Of a stretch of DNA of 8,129 nucleotides, positions 1-4,465 are shown one piece after another. The position numbers and the translations under genes were made by a program. Source of the DNA: DASRHK01 sp035650495. GTDB lineage: Bacteria; Pseudomonadota; Gammaproteobacteria; Nevskiales; Nevskiaceae. The notes below the pieces were generated by a model. It searched no databases. It saw only the letters and a list, made by a program, of their open reading frames with translations, and was not told the DNA's origin. Position 1 is the first letter of the stretch, and each line of letters starts with the position of its first letter. The DNA is taken from NCBI GenBank assembly GCA_035650495.1, contig DASRHK010000093.1, positions 1 through 8,129 of the forward strand, written 5' to 3'.

Positions 1-121
1 GATCTCGGAAGACGCAACGGGCGTGCGCTACTTGTCGTCTTGACGCTTCCGCTTTGCTTTCTTTCTTTTGCTTTTCCCTTTTTTCTTTGTCTTGTCTTTT
101 TGAAATCTGATTCCCGCGAAT

Positions 122-143
122 TAGGCGACGCCTGCGTCGCCTA
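122..143. repeat. Perfect 22-bp palindrome (10-bp arms, 2-nt centre)
   Basis: TAGGCGACGC at 122-131 and its exact reverse complement GCGTCGCCTA at 134-143 flank the dinucleotide CT. Neither side carries an adjacent T-run, so it does not look like a standard intrinsic terminator on either strand. Its role is unknown; a protein-binding dyad or a remnant 3'-end hairpin are both possible. Confidence 0.75.
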
Positions 144-174
144 GTTCGCTGGTTCTGCTACGACCCAAGAACAT

Positions 175-229
175 GGCGCGTTGAGCCGACTTCGTTTTTC
201 GCTGTGCACGAAGTCGGCTCGAACGCGCC
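175..229 (-). repeat. Strong bulged inverted repeat downstream of the BON-domain gene
   Basis: GAGCCGACTTCGT (183-195) is the exact reverse complement of 208-220 across a 12-nt loop. The stem continues outward with GGCGCGTT (175-182) pairing to 222-229 once G221 is bulged out, giving 21 base pairs. It begins 22 nt past the TAA-side end of the BON-domain gene, so it most likely forms the 3' end of that minus-strand transcript as a terminator-like or RNA-stabilising hairpin. No U-run follows the stem on the minus strand, and on the plus strand the T-run lies inside the loop, so a classical Rho-independent terminator is not supported. Confidence 0.7.
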
Positions 230-251
230 GATCGAAGCCGCTAGAAACCGC

Positions 252-632
252 TTAGCCCGTCTTGAGAGCCAAGTCGTTTTTCACGTCTTTCACGCCTTTG
301 ACATGCCGCGTGACGTCTTCGGCCTGCTTCTTCTCGGCCGTCGACGGCACCGTGCCGGTCAGCGTCACGACACCGTCGTTGGTGTCGACGTTGATGCCGA
401 GCGACTTGAGATTCTTCTCGGTCAGCAGCTCGGCCTTCACCTTGGTCGTGATCGCCGAATCGGAAAGGAACTCGCCGGTGTCGTTGGCGTCGTTCTTCGC
501 CGTGTTCTTCGCGTCACGCGCGGTCTGCTTGGCCGAATAGGTCGTATCCGGGCTGTTCGGATCGGCCGCGTAGAGCGCCGGCGCAGCGGCGAAAGCGGCG
601 AGCAGCGTCACCATCATTGCTGAATGCTTCAT
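252..632 (-). CDS. Exported BON-domain protein (OsmY-like), 126 aa
   Basis: A small exported protein with one BON domain, a fold of the OsmY type associated with membranes and osmotic or general stress; the exact function is unknown. Residues 1-22/23 form a signal peptide: basic start (K2, H3), hydrophobic core, and an Ala-rich end before D24. Residues about 33-51 are a Lys/Ala/Asp-rich, probably helical linker. Residues about 53-122 match BON: the stretch with FLSDSAITTKVKAELL, then a VDTNDGVVTLTGTV strand-turn-strand, then a VKGVKDVKNDL ending. The reading frame stays open far upstream, but I chose ATG 632 because a perfect AGGAGG (640-645) sits 7 nt upstream and the signal peptide begins there. 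It lies 86 nt after the CsbD-family gene on the same strand, and stress co-expression is plausible. A periplasmic location is inferred. Confidence 0.93.
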   Translation of the reverse strand: MKHSAMMVTLLAAFAAAPALYAADPNSPDTTYSAKQTARDAKNTAKNDANDTGEFLSDSAITTKVKAELLTEKNLKSLGINVDTNDGVVTLTGTVPSTAEKKQAEDVTRHVKGVKDVKNDLALKTG

Positions 633-639
633 CGTGATT

Positions 640-645
640 CCTCCT
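640..645 (-). promoter_or_regulatory. Ribosome binding site of the BON-domain gene
   Basis: A full AGGAGG on the minus strand with 7-nt spacing to ATG 632. It fixes the start against the much longer open frame that continues through the neighbouring gene. Confidence 0.9.
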
Positions 646-718
646 GTTCGAGGCAGTGGTAGCGGTACGACTCCCCCGCCCGCGCCAAGTTTCGGGAACC
701 TGGGCGGTGCGGGAGCCA

Positions 719-925
719 TCAGTGCGAGCGGGCGTGCGTATCGAGACCGTCGAGCAAGCGCTGCGCCTGCGCGCGGGCTTCCCCGCAGCGCTCCTGCAGC
801 AGGCCCGCCAGACGCAGCATGTCGCTCTGGGCGGCGAGCAGCTCGTCGTGCGTGAGCGTCGACCACACGTGCTTGGCGCGGCCCAGCCACTGCTTCCAGC
901 GTCCCTTGATCATATCGGCGTTCAT
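719..925 (-). CDS. CsbD-family stress protein, 68 aa
   Basis: A small hydrophilic protein of the CsbD family. Members are induced by general stress in many bacteria, but their molecular role is not established. The family signature is clear: an N-terminal block with DMIKGRWKQWLGRAK (residues 4-18), then W21, LTHDEL (24-29), and LAGLLQERCGEARAQAQ (39-55), matching the usual pattern of an IKGKWKQ-like start, L-T-D-D-L middle and L-x-Q-R-Y-G end. Here Cys replaces the common Tyr in the Q-E-R-Y-G segment (C47). The length is typical. ATG 925 is chosen over the longer upstream frame because AGGAGG at 931-936 precedes it by 5 nt and the family homology begins there. It probably leads a two-gene unit with the BON-domain gene. 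Confidence 0.92.
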   Translation of the reverse strand: MNADMIKGRWKQWLGRAKHVWSTLTHDELLAAQSDMLRLAGLLQERCGEARAQAQRLLDGLDTHARSH

Positions 926-930
926 GACGG

Positions 931-936
931 CCTCCT
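931..936 (-). promoter_or_regulatory. Ribosome binding site of the CsbD-family gene
   Basis: A perfect AGGAGG on the minus strand, 5 nt before ATG 925. It decides the start of this short gene. Confidence 0.88.
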
Positions 937-966
937 GTCGCGCCGGAGGTTCGGCATCGACAAGGG

Positions 967-996
967 TTAGACCGCACGCAATTTGCGTTCGGTTCC
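967..996 (-). promoter_or_regulatory. Candidate ECF-sigma-type promoter for the csbD-BON unit
   Basis: On the minus strand GGAACC (996-991) is followed after 18 nt by GTCTAA (972-967). The GGAAC element resembles the -35 box used by many ECF and envelope-stress sigma factors, and a GTC/TCTA-type -10 fits that class. The position would give a leader of roughly 35-40 nt before ATG 925. The spacer contains a dyad: ACGCAA (976-981) and TTGCGT (983-988) around one T. The spacing is slightly longer than the 16-17 nt common for this class, so this is a motif-level guess. Confidence 0.35.
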
Positions 997-1026
997 ACAA
1001 AATCTCTTTGGAATCATCGAGCAAAT

Positions 1027-1051
1027 TCGCCGACTGTCGGCGATCGCCGAC
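1027..1051. repeat. Three alternating 8-bp repeats upstream of the CsbD-family gene
   Basis: TCGCCGAC occurs at 1027-1034, its reverse complement GTCGGCGA at 1036-1043, and TCGCCGAC again at 1044-1051. The last two form a perfect 16-bp palindrome (1036-1051), and the first two form a hairpin with 8-bp arms and a single-base centre. It lies 20 nt past the stop of the patatin gene and about 30 bp upstream of the candidate -35 box, so it could be a regulator binding site or a 3'-end structure of the patatin transcript. A weak ATTTG follows on the minus strand, which is poor for a terminator. Confidence 0.7.
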
Positions 1052-1070
1052 GGCGTTCTGCAAGGATTGC

Positions 1071-1958
1071 CTAGGCGATCCCGATCCAGGCGCGGATGTC
1101 GGACTCGGCTGCGCGCACGATGCGACGACCCTCCTCGATCGCTTCGCCGGCGCGATGGAAATCCATCAGCGCGAAATCCTGCAGCAGCGGCACCAGCGCG
1201 ATCTCCGGCGGATCGCCGGCCATGCGGCTCCGGGTGATGCGGTCCTGCATGACGTTCACGCTCGAGGCGATGACGTCGAACAGTCCCGGCGAATTGGCGT
1301 CGCCGCTCTCGAAGTACGAGATGAGCTTCTGCCAGAAGCCGCGATCGGCGCTCGGCGACACTTCACTCGCGGCGGCAGCTCGGCTCGCGCCGGACAGATG
1401 CATGCCGACGAGCTGCGCGTTGAGGTTCACCGCGATGACGACGTCCGCGCCCATCGCGCGGCACGCCGACACCGGCACTGGATTGACCAGGCCGCCGTCG
1501 AGCATCCAGCGCTCGTCGTACTTCACCGGCGAGAACAGTCCCGGCATCGCGCACGACGCGCGCGCCGCCGGCAGGATCGGTCCTTCGGTGATCCAGATCT
1601 CGCGACCGGTCTTCATCTCGGTGGCGACGCTGACGAACTTCTGCTCGAGATCCTCGATGTTCGGGTTCTTGTGCTGCTCGAGGAAGAAGCCGAACAGCTT
1701 CTCGCCTTTGACGAAGCCGCCGGAGAACGTGAAGTCCATCAGCGCGACGACGTCGCGCACCGTGAGCTTCTGCACCCACTTCGAGAATTCCTCGAGCTGT
1801 CCCGACACGTACACCGCGCCGACCAGCGCGCCGATCGACGTGCCGGCGACGACTTTCGGCCGGATGCCCAGGGCCTCGAGCTCCTGGATCACGCCGATGT
1901 GCGACCAGCCGCGCGCCGATCCGCTGCCGAGCGCGAGGCCGACGGAGGCCGCGGTCAC
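1071..1958 (-). CDS. Patatin-like phospholipase, RssA type, 295 aa
   Basis: A patatin-family serine acylhydrolase, expected to cleave acyl esters of phospholipids or related lipids with a Ser-Asp dyad. The sequence shows the oxyanion-hole glycine motif GSGSARG (residues 11-17), the nucleophile elbow GTSIG with Ser41, and the catalytic Asp154 in DGG. The C-terminal part (about 220-285), with a long helix around an MQDRITRSR segment and a final DFHRAGEAIEEG, is typical of the RssA branch, and the length is close to that family. No signal peptide is visible, so it is probably cytoplasmic or membrane-associated. I chose GTG 1958 because its GTGA overlaps the TGA stop of the upstream thioesterase, implying translational coupling, and because the oxyanion motif follows closely, as usual in this family. 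The physiological substrate is unknown. Confidence 0.95.
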   Translation of the reverse strand: MTAASVGLALGSGSARGWSHIGVIQELEALGIRPKVVAGTSIGALVGAVYVSGQLEEFSKWVQKLTVRDVVALMDFTFSGGFVKGEKLFGFFLEQHKNPNIEDLEQKFVSVATEMKTGREIWITEGPILPAARASCAMPGLFSPVKYDERWMLDGGLVNPVPVSACRAMGADVVIAVNLNAQLVGMHLSGASRAAAASEVSPSADRGFWQKLISYFESGDANSPGLFDVIASSVNVMQDRITRSRMAGDPPEIALVPLLQDFALMDFHRAGEAIEEGRRIVRAAESDIRAWIGIA

Positions 1959-2740
1959 GCGAACACCACCATGCTTTGACGGCTGATCGCGCCGAGCTCG
2001 CCGCCCGGCGTCCACACCATGACCGACTGGCTCGTGTAGCCGTCGCGCGCGGCCACGACCTCGACGTCGAGCCGCCAGCCGGTCAGCGGCTGGCGCTGCA
2101 GATCCTGCGCAAGGAATTCCATGGTCCATGTCATCGAGCTGCCCGCTGCGGGTTTCCTCAGCATGGACAGTGCCACGGGCGGTGGCGCATCCGCGATCGC
2201 GAGCAGATGCGCCTCGCTGAACGGCCCGCGATCCTTCATGTTCACTTCGATCACGTGACGCGTCGCCGGATTGTTCGTGTACGGCGGCGTGCCGGAGAGC
2301 CAGCGCATCGGCAGGAATTGCGTGAAGTTCGGCGTCACGCCCGGCACGAAGGTGAAGTCGATCGCCTTGCCGCCTGGCGCCGCTGGCGCAGTCGGCAAGA
2401 TGCGCACGCTGGATTCGCGCGAAACCCCGAACACGCCGAGCACGACGCACTGCGACTCATCGCCCGCCCCCAGTCGCGCCTCCACCTGTGTCGCGCTCTT
2501 GCCCTGTCGCAACACCTTCGCGCGGGCGACGACGTCGCCGGCTGGGATCGGCGCGGCGAACGTCACCTGCAGCGTGCGCAGGGGCACTTCGGGCGCGACC
2601 AGCGCGCGCATCGCCTTCCACGCGATGGCGGCCTGCAGCCCGCCAAAGACGCTGCGCCCCTGCAGCCAGTCGGCGTCGACGGTCGCGGTCCAGATGCCGT
2701 CGGTCGAGCGCATCGCGGCGAGCAAACCGGAGAAATCCAT
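1955..2740 (-). CDS. TesB-like acyl-CoA thioesterase (4HBT_3 family), 261 aa
   Basis: A double hot-dog thioesterase, expected to hydrolyse acyl-CoA to free fatty acid and CoA. The N-terminal hot dog is marked by FGGLQAAIAWKAM (residues 32-44), like the FGG-x-x-A-A helix of the TesB group, and LQVTFAAPIPAGD (57-69). The C-terminal hot dog keeps candidates for the TesB catalytic triad: Asp184 in ADAPPP, Thr204 or Thr206 before MEF, and Gln255 in SRQSM. ATG 2740 has AAGGA (AGGA at 2748-2751) 7 nt upstream. No signal peptide is present, so it is cytoplasmic. It overlaps the patatin gene by 4 nt, and the pair plausibly acts on lipid turnover. It is transcribed divergently from the lipoprotein gene across an 88-nt gap. 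The natural acyl chain length cannot be read from the sequence. Confidence 0.92.
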   Translation of the reverse strand: MDFSGLLAAMRSTDGIWTATVDADWLQGRSVFGGLQAAIAWKAMRALVAPEVPLRTLQVTFAAPIPAGDVVARAKVLRQGKSATQVEARLGAGDESQCVVLGVFGVSRESSVRILPTAPAAPGGKAIDFTFVPGVTPNFTQFLPMRWLSGTPPYTNNPATRHVIEVNMKDRGPFSEAHLLAIADAPPPVALSMLRKPAAGSSMTWTMEFLAQDLQRQPLTGWRLDVEVVAARDGYTSQSVMVWTPGGELGAISRQSMVVFA

Positions 2741-2761
2741 GCAGGGTTCCTTTGGAAGACG

Positions 2762-2790
2762 CTGTCAGGAGAGGGAATAAGTTCTATCAT
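2762..2790 (+). promoter_or_regulatory. Candidate sigma70-type promoter for the lipoprotein-NUDIX/MBL unit
   Basis: CTGTCA (2762-2767, 4 of 6 to the -35 consensus) and TATCAT (2785-2790, 5 of 6 to the -10 consensus) are separated by exactly 17 bp. Transcription would start near 2797, giving a leader of about 32 nt to ATG 2829. It lies in the short divergent gap, the only sensible place for this promoter. No equally good match was found on the minus strand for the thioesterase gene. Confidence 0.5.
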
Positions 2791-2816
2791 GGCGCATGGG
2801 GAAGGGGTCCGGAACG

Positions 2817-2822
2817 AGGAGG
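2817..2822 (+). promoter_or_regulatory. Ribosome binding site of the DUF3862-like lipoprotein
   Basis: AGGAGG with 6-nt spacing to ATG 2829. It sets the start at 2829 rather than the in-frame ATG at 2796, which would place a charged dozen residues ahead of the signal peptide and make the ribosome binding site part of the coding sequence. Confidence 0.9.
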
Positions 2823-2828
2823 ACCAAC

Positions 2829-3113
2829 ATGAAGACAGGGCGCCTGAAACTCGTGGCCATCGCCGCGGCGCTGCTGCTGGCGAGCTGCTCGAAAGCCACG
2901 ACGCAGAATTACGAGAAGGTCGAAGTCGGCATGAAGATGGACAAGGTGCACGACGTGCTGGGCAAGCCGAGCAAGGTCGACGGTGAGTACAACGGCCCGG
3001 CGAGCCTGTGGGTCGAGACCTACGCCAACGACCCGATCACCATCACCATCACCTACAACGGCGACGAAGTCGGCATGAAGAGCATCAGCGGGGATCAGGC
3101 GAAGACGGAATAG
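2829..3113 (+). CDS. Small DUF3862/SmpA-like lipoprotein, 94 aa
   Basis: A predicted lipoprotein of the small SmpA/BamE-like fold class, closest by eye to DUF3862. Residues 1-19 are a lipoprotein signal peptide (K2, R5, K7, then a hydrophobic core) ending in the lipobox L-A-S-C with Cys20 as the lipidated residue. The next residues are Ser-Lys, so there is no Asp+2 retention signal and outer-membrane sorting is likely. The core is typical of the fold: NYEKVEVGM (28-35), KVHDVLGKPSKV (39-50), a Trp61 strand, and ITITITYNGDEV (70-81). True BamE is a longer outer-membrane assembly factor, so this is probably not BamE itself. The start is set by AGGAGG at 2817-2822. Its TAG stop shares a base with the GTG of the next gene. 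A 17-nt direct repeat lies inside it (see findings). Confidence 0.92.
   Translation: MKTGRLKLVAIAAALLLASCSKATTQNYEKVEVGMKMDKVHDVLGKPSKVDGEYNGPASLWVETYANDPITITITYNGDEVGMKSISGDQAKTE
2921..3081 (+). repeat. Two copies of a 17-nt direct repeat inside the lipoprotein gene
   Basis: CGAAGTCGGCATGAAGA occurs at 2921-2937 and again at 3065-3081, in the same reading frame. Each copy encodes Glu-Val-Gly-Met-Lys (residues 32-36 and 80-84). The span given covers both copies and the unique DNA between them. Confidence 0.8.
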
Positions 3114-4465
3114 TGCCGCCCGTCCCGAAAGTACCTGTCCACGAAGCGGTCACCGGCGTGCTCACGCACGCCGGCGAAGTGTTGATCCTGCGGCGCCAGC
3201 CGCATCTGCTCGCCTTTCCCGGCTATCACGCATTCCCCGGCGGCAAGATCGATCGCGCCGATCGCGTCGACGCCGCGCCCTTGCCCGGTCTCGAGCACAT
3301 CCCACCCGCGGCGGCTCGCGCACTCGTGCGCGAGCTCGACGAAGAGATCGGCGTGCATCTGACGGAGCTTGGCGCTCGCGATCTCATCGGCGAAGTGCGA
3401 TCGCTCGGCGTCATCGTGACGCCGGTGTCGGCGCCCGTGCGTTTTTCCGCGACCTACTTCTCGATCGAAGTGAAGGAGAAGCCGCCGCTGCACCGCGATG
3501 CCGGCGAGATCGCCGAGCTCGAATGGGCGACGCCCGCTTCGCTGCTCGAGCGCTTCGAGCGCGGCGACATGCTCGCGGTGCCGCCGACGATCTGGACCTT
3601 GCGCGCGCTCGCCAAGGACATGTGCTGCGCGCGCATCGAGGATTTCGAGGGCAATGATCCGGAAGCGGAGCTTACGTGGATCGAGGCCGTGGCCGGCGTG
3701 AAGTCACTCGGCGTGCGCTCGAACACGCTGCCGCCGGCGGATCGCACCAACTGCTTCCTCATCGGCGACGACGTCGCCGATCGCATCCTCGTCGACCCCT
3801 CGCCGAATTCGCGCGAGGAGCTCGAGCGCCTGTGCGGATCGATCGCGGAGCTGGGCTTCGGGCAGATCTTCCTGACGCATCACCATCCCGATCACAACGA
3901 ATGCGCGGAGGAGATCGCGCGGCGCTTCGACGTCCCGCTCGGCATGAGCGAATACACCCGCGCACGCCTGGGCAAGCGCCTCGACGGCGTGCAGGTGCGC
4001 ATCTGGCGCGAGGGCGACGTCGTCACGCGCTGGCTCGGACATCCGGTCGGCGTCGTCGAAGTGCCGGGACATGATGAAGGCCAGCTCGCGCTGATGCCGG
4101 ACAATCGCGCGTGGTGCATCGTCAGCGATCTGTATCAAGGCGTCGGCACGGTCGTCATTGCCGCGCCCGAAGGCAACATGCGCAAGTACTTCGCGTCGCT
4201 GCGCAAGGTGATCGAGCTCGGTCCGCGCGTGCTCTATCCGTCGCACGGACTCGCCTCCGGGACGACCTATCGCCTGGAGGAGACGTTGAAGCACCGTCTT
4301 CTGCGCGAGGAGCAGGTGAAGTCGCTGGTGCTCGCGGGCAAGAGCGAGGACGAGATGCTCGCGGTGATCTACAAGGACCTCGCCGATCCGCGCCTGCTGC
4401 CGTTCGCGCGCATGAACATCCGCAGCCATTTGCAGAAGCTGCGCGAAGAGAACGTCATCGCCTAG
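3113..4465 (+). CDS. NUDIX - metallo-beta-lactamase - winged-helix fusion hydrolase, 450 aa
   Basis: A three-domain cytoplasmic hydrolase. Residues about 8-170 are a NUDIX domain: FPGG (41-44), then a 14-residue-longer stretch than the standard NUDIX box, then RELDEEIGV (73-81) with the metal-binding glutamates. This insertion recalls NUDT19-like CoA or nucleotide hydrolases. Residues about 195-385 are a metallo-beta-lactamase domain with THHHPDH (255-261, the HxHxDH motif) and further metal ligands His320 (PGHDEG), Asp339 (SDL) and His378 (PSHG). Residues about 386-450 resemble the winged helix of the LACTB2 group (HLQKLREENV ending); human LACTB2 is an endoribonuclease. I chose GTG 3113, which overlaps the lipoprotein TAG by one base, because no better start precedes the NUDIX strand and coupling explains the weak ribosome binding site. 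Substrates are unknown for both halves. Confidence 0.94.
   Translation: MPPVPKVPVHEAVTGVLTHAGEVLILRRQPHLLAFPGYHAFPGGKIDRADRVDAAPLPGLEHIPPAAARALVRELDEEIGVHLTELGARDLIGEVRSLGVIVTPVSAPVRFSATYFSIEVKEKPPLHRDAGEIAELEWATPASLLERFERGDMLAVPPTIWTLRALAKDMCCARIEDFEGNDPEAELTWIEAVAGVKSLGVRSNTLPPADRTNCFLIGDDVADRILVDPSPNSREELERLCGSIAELGFGQIFLTHHHPDHNECAEEIARRFDVPLGMSEYTRARLGKRLDGVQVRIWREGDVVTRWLGHPVGVVEVPGHDEGQLALMPDNRAWCIVSDLYQGVGTVVIAAPEGNMRKYFASLRKVIELGPRVLYPSHGLASGTTYRLEETLKHRLLREEQVKSLVLAGKSEDEMLAVIYKDLADPRLLPFARMNIRSHLQKLREENVIA
4462..4465. other. Palindromic CTAG shared as stop codon by two convergent genes
   Basis: CTAG at 4462-4465 gives TAG on the plus strand (4463-4465, end of the NUDIX/MBL fusion) and TAG on the minus strand (4464-4462, end of the peptidase). 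The genes overlap by 4 nt, leaving no intergenic space for a terminator between them. Confidence 0.95.

Larger units (their letters stand above)
1..251. other. Gene-free left end with pyrimidine tract and inverted repeats
   Basis: I see no supportable gene here. Positions 46-101 on the plus strand are pyrimidine-rich: 51 of 56 bases are C or T, with only five isolated G. This is unlike the GC-rich coding DNA elsewhere. A plus-strand frame is open from the left edge to a TAG at 142-144 and would encode a very hydrophobic segment, so the tail of a membrane protein entering from the left cannot be excluded, but its T-rich codons do not match the neighbours. The minus-strand frame over the tract (120 down to a TAG at 28-30) is lysine-rich but has no start codon. 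Two inverted repeats (122-143 and 175-229) are listed separately. Confidence 0.6.

Noticed and set aside
28..120. Lysine-rich minus-strand frame over the pyrimidine tract, like a histone-H1-type tail
   Set aside because: No start codon of any usual kind between the in-frame TAA (121-123) and the TAG (28-30), so it cannot be a gene by itself.
671..715. GC-rich imperfect hairpin between csbD and the BON gene, considered as a terminator
   Set aside because: About 11 base pairs interrupted by bulges, a long loop and no U-run on either strand. It may merely reflect base composition; weak attenuation cannot be ruled out.
819..1979. Long plus-strand open frame (386 codons) opposite the patatin gene
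   Set aside because: It is arginine/histidine-rich, has no recognisable motif or ribosome binding site, and lies fully antisense to a gene with intact catalytic motifs. It is a GC-bias shadow.
1976..2986. Plus-strand open frame (336 codons) opposite the thioesterase and running into the lipoprotein gene
   Set aside because: Same low-complexity Arg/His composition, and it crosses the divergent promoter region. The thioesterase frame carries the conserved residues.
3036..3053. Short ACCATC tandem repeat giving a run of His codons in one frame
   Set aside because: In the real lipoprotein frame it encodes an Ile-Thr beta strand that belongs to the fold. The His run is in a shadow frame and is not a tag or metal site.
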